Part shown: positions 1 to 7,110 of the stretch, piece after piece
How positions within the stretch are numbered: the first letter of the stretch is position 1
How the letters are laid out: each line of letters begins with the position of its first letter
NCBI RefSeq assembly: GCF_000718775.1
Contig: NZ_JOCB01000016.1
Location: forward strand, 1 to 64,000
Source: Streptomyces sp. NRRL S-31
Lineage (GTDB): Bacteria > Actinomycetota > Actinomycetes > Streptomycetales > Streptomycetaceae
DNA: 64,000 nt
Reading direction: 5' to 3'
Position numbers and translations under genes: made by a program
The notes under the pieces: model-generated
The model's input: the letters and a program-made list of their open reading frames with translations, nothing else
What the model was told of the DNA's origin: nothing
Database searches by the model: none

Positions 1-101
1 CCGCCCACAGCACCACCGACCCGGTCGCGAACATCACCGCCGCCGCCAACTACGCCGCGCACCGCTACGGTTCCATCGACAACGTCAACTCCGCGTACTG
101 A
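1..101 (+). CDS. Lytic transglycosylase, C-terminal fragment (5' end outside window)
   Basis: Reading from base 3 gives about 32 residues ending in TGA at 99-101. The tail contains ANYAAHRYGSIDNVNSAY, which resembles the end of SLT-type transglycosylase or resuscitation-promoting-factor-like domains of secreted streptomycete cell-wall enzymes. Only this tail is present, so the signal peptide, any LysM domain and the catalytic glutamate cannot be checked. The neighbour downstream is another cell-wall enzyme. The family call rests on a short stretch. Confidence 0.6.
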   Translation, partial: AHSTTDPVANITAAANYAAHRYGSIDNVNSAY

Positions 102-293
102 AGCCCCCTGGAATTCCCGGGCTTGACGCACGCGGGCAGCACCACGACGATCCGCGCCCGGCGCGGCCGCGCAGAACCCCCGACCTCTCTTTCTTGAAGT
201 TCGTTTTACGCGTCGCACGCAACTGCGGCCCGCACCCCGTCGTCTGAGAGGGAGCGGACCTGGCGGGAGCGGACGGACGAGAGAGCGGAGCGA

Positions 294-1286
294 GTGGTGG
301 GACGGCGCAACGGCGGTATAGCGGGAGTCGCACTGATCACGGCGGCGCTGCTGATGGGTGTCAGCGCCTGCGGCGGGGGCGGTGGTGACAAGACCGGCGG
401 GGGCGGTGCGAAGGCGTCGGGCACACCGGGCCGGACCGCCTCACCGTCACCGACGAAGCCCGCGGGACCGCCCATGCTGCTGGAGACGATCACTCCGCGC
501 ACGGGCACCACGGTCGGCGTTTCCATGCCGATCTCGGTGGTCTTCACCGACCCGGTGGCGGCGAAGGCACGGGCCACGGTGGAGAAGCACCTGAAGGTCA
601 GCGCCTCGCGGCCGGTGGCCGGCGCCTGGCACTGGTTCGGCGACAAGCGCGCGGACTGGCGGCCGAAGACGTACTGGCCCTCCGGTACGAAGGTGAGGAT
701 CGACGCCGACATGAAGGGCGTCGGCAACGGCAACGGACGGTTCGGTGTGCACGGTTACACGCACACCTTCACCGTCGGCGACGATGTGCGCGCGGATGTC
801 TCGGTGACCGGCCACACCATGCGGGTGACCCGGAACGGCAAGGCGGTGCGCACCCTGTCGATCAACGCCGGCAGTGCCCGGTATCCGACCTGGAACGGCA
901 CGATGGCCGTGATCGACAAGCAGGAGAAGGTCCACATGACCTCGTGCAGCGTCGGCATCAGCTGCGACAAGGGCAGCTCCGACTACTACGACCTGACACT
1001 GCCCTGGGACGTCCACCTGACCCAGTCCGGCACGTACGTGCACTACTCGACCGGCGACCCCACCCCGGGCGGCGGCAGCGCCCGCGGCTCGCACGGCTGC
1101 GTCCACCTGTCCCTGTCGGACGCCAAGTGGTTCTACGGCCAGGTCAAGCAGGGCGATCCCGTCACCATCACCGGCTCGCCCCGCGCGAAGGCCCCGGCCG
1201 ACAACGGCTATGCCGCCTTCAACCTGGGCTGGGACCAGTGGCTCGCGGGCAGCGCGTCGGGCGAGGGGACGACCGGGACGCTGTGA
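294..1286 (+). CDS. L,D-transpeptidase (YkuD) lipoprotein with Ig-like domain
   Basis: 330 residues from a GTG start. The N-terminus has a lipoprotein signal: positive residues, a hydrophobic run, then VSAC as lipobox, followed by a Gly/Ala/Thr linker. Next come an Ig-like domain of the kind found in actinobacterial L,D-transpeptidases (about residues 60-150) and a YkuD catalytic domain. The C-terminal motif SHGCVHLSLSDA holds the nucleophilic Cys and the catalytic His. Enzymes of this family make 3-3 cross-links between meso-DAP residues of peptidoglycan outside the membrane. The gene stands alone, with a GC-rich purine stretch before the start and no coupling to the peptide gene downstream. 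Confidence 0.9.
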   Translation: MVGRRNGGIAGVALITAALLMGVSACGGGGGDKTGGGGAKASGTPGRTASPSPTKPAGPPMLLETITPRTGTTVGVSMPISVVFTDPVAAKARATVEKHLKVSASRPVAGAWHWFGDKRADWRPKTYWPSGTKVRIDADMKGVGNGNGRFGVHGYTHTFTVGDDVRADVSVTGHTMRVTRNGKAVRTLSINAGSARYPTWNGTMAVIDKQEKVHMTSCSVGISCDKGSSDYYDLTLPWDVHLTQSGTYVHYSTGDPTPGGGSARGSHGCVHLSLSDAKWFYGQVKQGDPVTITGSPRAKAPADNGYAAFNLGWDQWLAGSASGEGTTGTL

Positions 1287-1381
1287 CGTTCCGGCGGCCG
1301 TCCCGGTGGCCTTCCGGGTGGCCGTCCGGGCGGCGGATCGCCCTCTGAAGCCCGGACGTTCCTCCGCAAGACACTTACCAT

Positions 1382-1400
1382 ATTCGCGTACACGGCGAAT
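1382..1400. promoter_or_regulatory. Inverted repeat ATTCGC-N7-GCGAAT upstream of the peptide/P450 unit
   Basis: Perfect 6-bp arms (1382-1387 and 1395-1400) lie around GTACACG in an AT-richer stretch, about 120 bp before the peptide start at 1517. A dyad in a promoter-like position suggests a repressor site. No matching regulator is recognised nearby. Confidence 0.35.
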
Positions 1401-1409
1401 GCCCCGAAT

Positions 1410-1425
1410 ATGACATATATGGCAT
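1410..1425. promoter_or_regulatory. 16-bp near-palindrome ATGACATATATGGCAT
   Basis: The two halves are complementary except for one pair (A against G), centred on CATATATG. It sits ten bases after the inverted repeat at 1382-1400, within the most AT-rich part of the L,D-transpeptidase to peptide gap. Two dyads in tandem ahead of a small biosynthetic unit look like an operator region. This is inference from symmetry only. Confidence 0.4.
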
Positions 1426-1516
1426 GTGTGAGAAGATGGCGAATGTGGCAATTGGTGCTGGCGGGTTCACCGGAACCCTCGGCTGGAAGCGCTCAGACAG
1501 GCGAGAGGAGCGCATC

Positions 1517-1606
1517 ATGATCGCCAAGCTGCTCGGCAAGCTGTCCTTCACCCGCCACTACGGTGCGTACGGGGCTCACGAATGGGACGCCTACGCCGGC
1601 GACTAG
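1517..1606 (+). CDS. 29-residue aromatic-rich peptide, candidate P450-modified RiPP precursor
   Basis: ATG at 1517 follows a strong Shine-Dalgarno (GAGAGGAG, about 7 bases upstream). The product has a basic/hydrophobic first half (MIAKLLGKLSFTR) and an aromatic tail (HYGAYGAHEWDAYAGD). His14, Tyr15, Tyr18, His21, Trp23 and Tyr26 give three i/i+3 aromatic pairs (15-18, 18-21, 23-26). A 10-bp hairpin follows the stop and a P450 follows the hairpin, which is the layout of the known P450-crosslinked peptide families (biarylitides, cittilins, atropopeptides). The core does not match the MxYxH-type or AWYIWY-type cores I know. A longer in-frame reading from 1424 exists but lacks a ribosome site. 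No protease or exporter gene is adjacent. Confidence 0.6.
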   Translation: MIAKLLGKLSFTRHYGAYGAHEWDAYAGD

Positions 1607-1621
1607 GTCTTGACGGCACTC

Positions 1622-1649
1622 CCGGCGGGCGCCCCCGGACGCCCGCCGG
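1622..1649 (+). terminator. Stem-loop between peptide gene and P450 (partial terminator/attenuator)
   Basis: Perfect 10-bp stem CCGGCGGGCG / CGCCCGCCGG with an 8-base loop, 15 bases after the peptide stop codon. A hairpin here would end or stabilise most transcripts and let a minority read on into the P450 gene at 1710. This gives the high peptide-to-enzyme ratio typical of RiPP operons. There is no T-run. Confidence 0.55.
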
Positions 1650-1709
1650 CTCCCCGCCACACCACCGACGACATCGGCCTGGACGGGTACGAGAGTCGAG
1701 GACGATCTC

Positions 1710-3032
1710 ATGGGCCGGATGAATGAGCCGCCGCGGCTGCCCGGAGGCAGCTTCGCGGCCTGGAACCGTGACCGGCTGGCCGTGGCACGCCGTGGCGCCG
1801 ACGAATGCGGGGACGTCTGGCAGCTGGAACCGGGTGTCTACGTGGCCGCCACGGCCGGCGCGTGCGAAGCGGTGCTGCGTCGCGCGCAGGACTTCCCCAA
1901 GGCCCCCTCGCCCCTCTTCCCGCCGATGCGGGGGGCGAGTGGAGCACCGACGCCCGAGGAGCGTGTGCACGCCCACGCCGCCCGTATGCGCGGACTGCGC
2001 GCACAGGCGGTCGCGGCCCGGGTCGGTGAGATCGCGCCCGGGGCCGCACGCTTCGCCGACCGGTGGCCCACGGACCGGGACGTCGAGGTCCTGCCCCTGG
2101 TCCGGCACGCCCTGGCCGAGATCGGCGTGGACTACCTCTTCTCCGAAGACGCGCCCGCCCTGCTGCCCTTCGCCGCACAGCTCTTCCTCGCCCGGGAAGT
2201 ACTCGTACGCCCCTCACGCTGGGAATGGCCGCGGTGGATCCCCACGCCGGCACGGCGGTTCCGCACCCGGCAGCAAGCCGCCTTCACCGACGCCCTGCGG
2301 CCCGTCGTCCGCCGGCGCCGTTCATCGGGCCGGCTCGGAGACGACGTGCTGGGACAGATGCTCCAGCCCTCCTCCCGCTACGGCACCCTGCCGGAAGAGG
2401 CCGTTCTCGACACGCTTCCCGGCATCACCGTCGCCACCTTCGAGGCGCCTACCCGGGCAGCCGGATGGATCCTGCTCCACCTGGCCCGGTACCCCGGGGC
2501 GGCGGACCGCGTCGCGGCCGAAGCCGCCTCGCTGCCCGCGGACCCGGCCGGGACGACCGGCACCCACCTCGACAACCTGCGCTACACCCAGGCGCTGGTG
2601 CGCGAGGTGCTCCGACTGCACCCCCCGAGCTGGCTGCTGACCCGGCGCGCGCCGCGACGGACCGAACTCGCCGACTACGCCATCGACGCCGGGTCCACCG
2701 TCCTCGTCTGCCCCTACACCGCCCACCGGGACGCGCGGGAACACCCCGAACCGGACCTGTTCCGGCCCGAGCGCTGGCTCGACGATCCGGGTTCGCCCGG
2801 CGAGCCCGGGGCCTTCCTCTCCTTCGGCACCGGGCCGCACGGCTGCGAGGGAGCCGCGCTGGCGATGGCGATGCTGACACTGCTGACCGCGCAGACAGCC
2901 CGCTGCCACCGGATGAGCGAGCCGCCCGGACCGGAACCCGGTTACCGGGTCACGACGTTCGAAGGTCTCGCGACCTCGGGCTTGCGCCTGCGCGCCACCG
3001 CGCGCGACCAAGGGCGGTCCCGCGTGCGGTGA
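1710..3032 (+). CDS. Cytochrome P450, probably the peptide-modifying enzyme
   Basis: 440 residues. The I-helix region reads TVATFEAPT (about 241-249), with A-x-x-E in place of the common AGxET. The ExxR pair is EVLR at 299-302. The haem loop is FGTGPHGCEG with the ligand Cys at about 379. A plausible ribosome site (GAGGACG) precedes the ATG. It is the only enzyme gene behind the aromatic peptide gene, 103 bases away and separated only by the hairpin, so it is likely to crosslink or hydroxylate that peptide. Redox partners are not encoded here. As a P450 it is certain; its substrate is inferred from position. Confidence 0.9.
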   Translation: MGRMNEPPRLPGGSFAAWNRDRLAVARRGADECGDVWQLEPGVYVAATAGACEAVLRRAQDFPKAPSPLFPPMRGASGAPTPEERVHAHAARMRGLRAQAVAARVGEIAPGAARFADRWPTDRDVEVLPLVRHALAEIGVDYLFSEDAPALLPFAAQLFLAREVLVRPSRWEWPRWIPTPARRFRTRQQAAFTDALRPVVRRRRSSGRLGDDVLGQMLQPSSRYGTLPEEAVLDTLPGITVATFEAPTRAAGWILLHLARYPGAADRVAAEAASLPADPAGTTGTHLDNLRYTQALVREVLRLHPPSWLLTRRAPRRTELADYAIDAGSTVLVCPYTAHRDAREHPEPDLFRPERWLDDPGSPGEPGAFLSFGTGPHGCEGAALAMAMLTLLTAQTARCHRMSEPPGPEPGYRVTTFEGLATSGLRLRATARDQGRSRVR

Positions 3033-3058
3033 CGGGCCGCCTCCCCGCAACTCGTCAC

Positions 3059-3157
3059 GAGCGCCTCTCCGTGAGCGCCTCTTTGTGAGCCTCTCGGCAT
3101 GAGCCCCTCGCCGTGGGGCACTTGTCGTGTGGCACTTGTAGTGGGGGCACTTGTCAT
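3059..3157. repeat. 14-bp degenerate tandem repeat between convergent genes
   Basis: Seven consecutive units of 14-15 bp. Four are of the type GAGCGCCTCTCCGT (starts 3059, 3073, 3087, 3101) and three of the type GGGGCACTTGTCGT (starts 3115, 3129, 3143). The period is kept across the change of unit. The array fills the gap between the P450 stop and the GNAT stop and overlaps the last GNAT codons. Confidence 0.7.
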
Positions 3158-3711
3158 GGGCCGCTCAGCGTGTGCCGCCGCGCGAATTCGTCGGCGAGCA
3201 TGCCCATCAGGACGAGGTCGTGGTGCCGGCCACCGAAGTAGACGTGTTCCCGCAGGCGCCCCTCCTCGCTGAAGCCGAACCGGCGCATGAGCGCCAGTGA
3301 CGCCTCGTTGGGGGCGAGGACCGCCGCCAGGCATTTGTGGTAGCGCCGCTCGGCGAACATGAAGCGCAGCAACAGCACCATGGCCTCTGTCGCGTAACCC
3401 TTGCGCCGGTGGTCGGCGCCGATCATGACATCGAACTCGAACCAGCCCGAACGAGTGCCGGTGCGGTGGGAGCCGACGGTGCCGACCAGCTCCGCCCTGG
3501 CCGTCGTCTCGACCGCCAGCCGGAAGCGGTCGCCATCGCACGCGGCGACGGCCTGCTCCCTCGCCCAGACACGATGGCTCTCGGCGGACCGCGGCGGATC
3601 CAGCCGGCCCACTCGCCGCCCGTCGTCGTCGGCGAAGCGCGCCAACGCCGTCCAGTCGTCGGGCTCCACAGCGCGGAGACGTACCCGTTCACCGGTCCAG
3701 GACGATGCCAT
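3154..3711 (-). CDS. GNAT acetyltransferase, RimJ/RimL type
   Basis: 185 residues starting MASSWTGERVRLRAVEPDD, the usual opening of RimJ/RimL-like GNATs. The acetyl-CoA loop reads ADHRRKGYATEA (R-x-x-G-x-A), followed by NEASLALMRRFGFSEEGR and a C-terminal segment with HDLVLMGML. The open frame extends much further upstream but only this start gives family-like sequence. Substrate unknown: protein N-termini, ribosomal proteins and small amines are all possible. It converges on the P450 gene. Confidence 0.85.
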   Translation of the reverse strand: MASSWTGERVRLRAVEPDDWTALARFADDDGRRVGRLDPPRSAESHRVWAREQAVAACDGDRFRLAVETTARAELVGTVGSHRTGTRSGWFEFDVMIGADHRRKGYATEAMVLLLRFMFAERRYHKCLAAVLAPNEASLALMRRFGFSEEGRLREHVYFGGRHHDLVLMGMLADEFARRHTLSGP

Positions 3712-3797
3712 GCCCGATTGGAACACGACGCGGTGCGCGCGAGGCCGAGAGGCACGCCGACGCGGGTGCCGCCCGCCGTCACCCGGCCACGACCGTG

Positions 3798-3819
3798 ATA
3801 CTAATACCGGTATAAGTAT
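3798..3819. promoter_or_regulatory. 22-bp near-perfect palindrome upstream of methionine aminopeptidase
   Basis: Left half ATACTAATACC and right half GGTATAAGTAT are complementary at 10 of 11 positions. The site lies 31 bp before the aminopeptidase start at 3850 in an otherwise GC-rich region, and about 86 bp from the divergent GNAT start. It looks like the binding site of a dimeric helix-turn-helix repressor. No regulator gene is adjacent. Confidence 0.6.
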
Positions 3820-3849
3820 TGGGTCGATGTGCTCTGGGGAGTCGAACGC

Positions 3850-4617
3850 ATGGTGGAGATCAAGACCGATGCCGCATTGGACGCGATGCGGGAGGCCGGG
3901 CGTGTGGTGGCCCACGCACTGGCCGCGGTACGGGAAGCCGCCGGCGTGGGGGTGTCCCTGGCGGATCTGGACGAAGCGGCCCGGTCGGTCCTGGCCGGGG
4001 CCGGAGCCGGCTCCCCGTTCCTCGGGTACCGGCCGTCCTTCGCTCCGGTCGCCTTCCCGGCCGTGATCTGCACGTCCGTCAACGACGCCGTGTCGCATGG
4101 CATCCCCACCGGCTACCGGCTGCGCGACGGCGACCTGGTGAGCGTCGACTGCGGCGCCGAACTCGACGGCTGGACGGGCGACGCGGCCGTCACCTTCACC
4201 GTCGGCACGCCACGCCCCGGCGACCTGGAGCTGATCGACGCCACCCGGCAGGCCCTCGACGCGGGCATCGCCGCCGCCCGGGTGGGCGGTCGCGTCGGCG
4301 ACATCTCGCACGCCGTCGACACCGTCGCGCGCGAGGCGGGCTGCGGCATGCCCGCCGACTTCGGCGGCCATGGCATCGGCCGCCGCATGCACGAAGACCC
4401 CCACGTCCCCAACCGTGGCCGCCCCGGCCGCGGTTTCCCGCTCCGGCACGGTCTGGTCCTCGCCATCGAGCCCATGTTCATGGCCGGCGGGGAGAACACC
4501 TACCGCACCGATGCCGACGGCTGGACCCTGCGCACCACCGACGGCAGCAGGGCCGCCCACTTCGAGCACACCGTCGCCATCACCGACCAGGGCCCCCGCG
4601 TCCTGACCCTGCCCTGA
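3850..4617 (+). CDS. map: Type I methionine aminopeptidase
   Basis: 255 residues from ATG at 3850 (MVEIKTDAALDAMREAGRVV). An in-frame start at 3829 is possible but would add a non-family extension. The five metal ligands are visible: Asp in VDCGAELD, Asp in WTGDAAVTF, His in GGHGIGRRMHEDP, Glu in AIEPM and Glu in FEHTVAI. It removes initiator methionine from nascent proteins in the cytoplasm. It lies away from any ribosomal operon, so it is likely an accessory copy. The palindrome at 3798-3819 implies regulation, and accessory copies in streptomycetes often sit beside helix-turn-helix regulators; none is here. Confidence 0.93.
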   Translation: MVEIKTDAALDAMREAGRVVAHALAAVREAAGVGVSLADLDEAARSVLAGAGAGSPFLGYRPSFAPVAFPAVICTSVNDAVSHGIPTGYRLRDGDLVSVDCGAELDGWTGDAAVTFTVGTPRPGDLELIDATRQALDAGIAAARVGGRVGDISHAVDTVAREAGCGMPADFGGHGIGRRMHEDPHVPNRGRPGRGFPLRHGLVLAIEPMFMAGGENTYRTDADGWTLRTTDGSRAAHFEHTVAITDQGPRVLTLP

Positions 4618-4640
4618 CGTCCTCCCGGATGCACGGACCG

Positions 4641-4670
4641 CCGGGCCCGACGCGTCGTCATCGGGCCCGG
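4641..4670 (+). terminator. Terminator hairpin after methionine aminopeptidase
   Basis: Perfect 10-bp stem CCGGGCCCGA / TCGGGCCCGG with a 10-base loop, 24 bases after the stop codon. Confidence 0.6.
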
Positions 4671-4959
4671 AGACCTGCGCTCAGCCGGGGCCTTCACCTG
4701 AACGAGTGGTCGGAATCCGGTCGGCCTCGACCGTAGGGAGCGGCGTCCGTCCGCACCGAGCGACAGGGGGCGGGACACGCAACTGGCGGACGGGGTGAGC
4801 GGTTGGCCGCCCGTCACGGCGGACGCCGTCGTCGGCGCCGACGCGGCATGCGCCATTTCCGGCGTCAACCTGCGTTGTCCGGTATGGGCATCACCTCCCC
4901 GAATGCACACACTCCGAGCACGTGGTACGACGACTTCAGCCATGAATGGGGAACGAACG

Positions 4960-5376
4960 ATGCGTACGACCAGGAAGACGGCGGCCGCCCTTTCGGCCGC
5001 GGCGCTGCTGTCCGGCCTGCTGACGCTGGCCGGCGCCCCGGCGGCAAGCGCGGCGGACGGCTGCAACAACGACAACGGCAGGACCGTGCGAACCGCCTTC
5101 GGAGGCCAAGGGCAGGGCATCGAGCTCCGGGCGAACGGCGCGGGGGACAGCACCTGCGCCTGGGGCCGCATCGTCGGCGGCGCGCCGGGCATGCACGTCT
5201 GGGTGGACCGCAGCAGCGACGGCGGCCGGACCTGGGAGCCCCAGCTGGGCTGGAGGGAGATCAGCAGCGGGGGCAGCGTCTGGACCGAAGCGTGGCGGGA
5301 CAGCAACGGCAAACTCATGCGCGCCTGCGGCGATTCGGGCTACAACACGGCGATCACCTGTACCGGTTGGTACTGA
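4960..5376 (+). CDS. Small secreted protein of unknown function
   Basis: 138 residues from the ATG at 4960, with GGGGAACG as ribosome site; an in-frame ATG at 4942 is the alternative. A classical signal peptide is clear: MRTTRKTAAALSAAALL, then a hydrophobic core and an APAASA cleavage site before ADGC. The mature part of about 100 residues has four cysteines (GCNN, STCAWG, RACGDS, ITCTGWY), suggesting two disulfides, and is rich in Gly, Trp and Ser. I do not recognise a family; streptomycetes make many such proteins. The 342 bases between the aminopeptidase stop and this start hold only the terminator and no convincing gene. Confidence 0.75.
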   Translation: MRTTRKTAAALSAAALLSGLLTLAGAPAASAADGCNNDNGRTVRTAFGGQGQGIELRANGAGDSTCAWGRIVGGAPGMHVWVDRSSDGGRTWEPQLGWREISSGGSVWTEAWRDSNGKLMRACGDSGYNTAITCTGWY

Positions 5377-5435
5377 GCGGGACGACGGCCGGTCCCGGCG
5401 GGCGGCTCGTGCGGCCGGCCCCGCCGACGAGGACG

Positions 5436-5459
5436 GGGCCGTGCGGTAGAGCACGGGCC
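5436..5459. terminator. Hairpin between convergent genes
   Basis: Core stem CCGTGC / GCACGG around GGTAGA, extended on the outside past one mismatch. It lies between the secreted-protein stop and the PhzF-like gene and could serve both. Confidence 0.4.
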
Positions 5460-5510
5460 GCCGTCCCCGCAGCGCCCGCCGGCCCTTTTAAGGGGTGCGA
5501 CGGCTCTGCT

Positions 5511-6386
5511 CTAGCCGATGCGCGTCCCGGTGCCGCTGACCCGGACACGCGGGTCATCGGCGCGCAGCGTCACCGTCAGTTCCCCGGGACGGCCCAGGTC
5601 CTCGCCCTGGTACAGGGTGAGGACGGCGTCCTCGGGGACCAGGCCGAACGCACGGGCGTACGCACCGAACGCGGCGGCCGCGGCGCCGGTCGCCGGGTCC
5701 TCGACGACGCCGCCGACGGGGAACGGGTCCCGGACGTGGAAGACGGTGGCCGACTCCCGCCACACCAGTTGCACCGTGGTCAGGTCCAGGCGGTGCATCA
5801 GGGCTTCGAGGCGTGGGAAGTCGTAGGCGAGGTGGGCGAGGCGCGCGCGTGTCGCCGCCGCGAGAACGAGGTGACGGGCACCGGCGAACGCTATCCGGGG
5901 CGGGAAGTCCGGGTCGAGATCGGCAGCCTGCCAGTCGAGCGCGGCGAGCGCCTCCGTCAGGTCGTCGTCGGAGACTTCCTCGATGTGCGGTTCCACGCTG
6001 GTGAGGGTGGCCCGGACCGTCCCGTTCTCCTCGGCCACCTCCACGGGCACGATGCCGGCACGCGTCGCGAACACCAGCTCCCCGGGGCCCGTCAGCTCGG
6101 CGAGAGCGACGGCGGCCGCGACGGTGGCGTGTCCGCAGAACGGCACCTCGGCCTTGGGGCTGAAGTAACGGATGCTGTAGGCGCGTCCTTCGTGGCCGCC
6201 GAGTTCCTCCGGGGGCGCCGTCAGGAAGGCGGACTCCGAGTATCCGAGGTCGGCGGCGATCGCCAGCATGTCGGCGTCGTCCAGGGCGGTGGCGTCCAGC
6301 ACGACACCGGCGGGGTTACCGCCGCCGGGAGTGCTGGAGAAGGCGGTGTAGCGCAACACCTCGGGCTGCGGCGCGTTCGTCGTCAT
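5511..6386 (-). CDS. PhzF-family isomerase/epimerase-like protein
   Basis: 291 residues from the ATG whose complement is at 6384-6386. The N-terminal half reads RYTAFSSTPGGGNPAGVV and YFSPKAEVPFCGHATVA, the two signature stretches of PhzF/YddE proteins including the acidic/polar pocket residues. The second lobe carries DPFPVGGVVEDPATGAAAAAFG, the repeated half-site. The fold resembles diaminopimelate epimerase but without its catalytic cysteines. In phenazine pathways PhzF isomerises a dihydroxyanthranilate. No phenazine genes are here, so the substrate is unknown and the role may be general metabolism. Confidence 0.88.
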   Translation of the reverse strand: MTTNAPQPEVLRYTAFSSTPGGGNPAGVVLDATALDDADMLAIAADLGYSESAFLTAPPEELGGHEGRAYSIRYFSPKAEVPFCGHATVAAAVALAELTGPGELVFATRAGIVPVEVAEENGTVRATLTSVEPHIEEVSDDDLTEALAALDWQAADLDPDFPPRIAFAGARHLVLAAATRARLAHLAYDFPRLEALMHRLDLTTVQLVWRESATVFHVRDPFPVGGVVEDPATGAAAAAFGAYARAFGLVPEDAVLTLYQGEDLGRPGELTVTLRADDPRVRVSGTGTRIG

Positions 6387-6529
6387 ACCGGGGGTAACAC
6401 GAGGCGAACGCACCGCTATTCCTGGACGCGACGGAGGCGGAGGCGGGGGCCGCGGGAGGCGCGGCGGGGCGGTTCCCCGGCCGGCCGGAGAGCGGGTGGC
6501 CGCCGTCGGGGTGGACGGCTGCGGGGCAC

Positions 6530-6900
6530 CGCTGATGGCGATCACTCTCACCGGGCTGGCCCGCGCCTTCCGCTCCTTCGCGACGCGCCGCCCCCGGCAG
6601 TCCGGAGCGGCGCGTCGCCGACGCCATGCGCGCCCACCCCGAGTACGTCGCGGGCACCCGCCGCCGCGACACCTGGCTGATCCGGGAGGTGCCGGGCGTC
6701 CTGTCGAAGGTGGGCGCGGAGGCCGTCCGAGCCGTCGCGCTGCCCGACGGCCGTGCCCTCGCCCTCAAGGTCGACGACGGCGCGGCCCGCTCCCTCGGAC
6801 CGGTCCTCGCGCGCGCCCTGCGCCTCCTCGGCGTGACGGCACCTGTCGTGGAGCGCATCGGCCGGACGCCGGTCCTGGGCGGCGGCCGGGAAGTGGGGGA
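6530..6900 (+). pseudogene. Decayed or frameshifted ORF
   Basis: This 724-base gap between the PhzF-like gene and the ABC genes has strongly GC-biased third positions. The frame through 6626 gives protein-like sequence (MRAHPEYVAGTRRRDTWL..., then ALPDGRALALKVDDGAA), but the frame is lost after about 6900 with no stop, and a plausible N-terminus starting at 6534 is in another frame. I do not recognise the family. It looks like a remnant rather than a working gene; a sequencing frameshift would be an alternative. Confidence 0.35.
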
Positions 6901-7110
6901 GGTGCGGCCCGGTGTTCTGACCCGCCCCCGCTCCCCAGGTGCCGACGCCCGGTCAGGACGGGGCGGATCACGCGAAGTAGACGGCTTCCGGTGCGGCAGG
7001 CACCTGTTGACTCCCGTTTGGGATTCCGTTCCCCGAGCGTTCAGCCGGCGATCCCTGTCGGTGTCGTGTGAGCTTCCTAAGGTCCATGAGGCTTTCGAAA
7101 GAAGGGGCTC

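Noticed and set aside
3712..4569. Long minus-strand open frame upstream of the GNAT start
   Set aside because: It is antisense to the methionine aminopeptidase gene and reads as Gly/Ala/Arg-rich mirror sequence; only the part from 3711 downward has family-like content.
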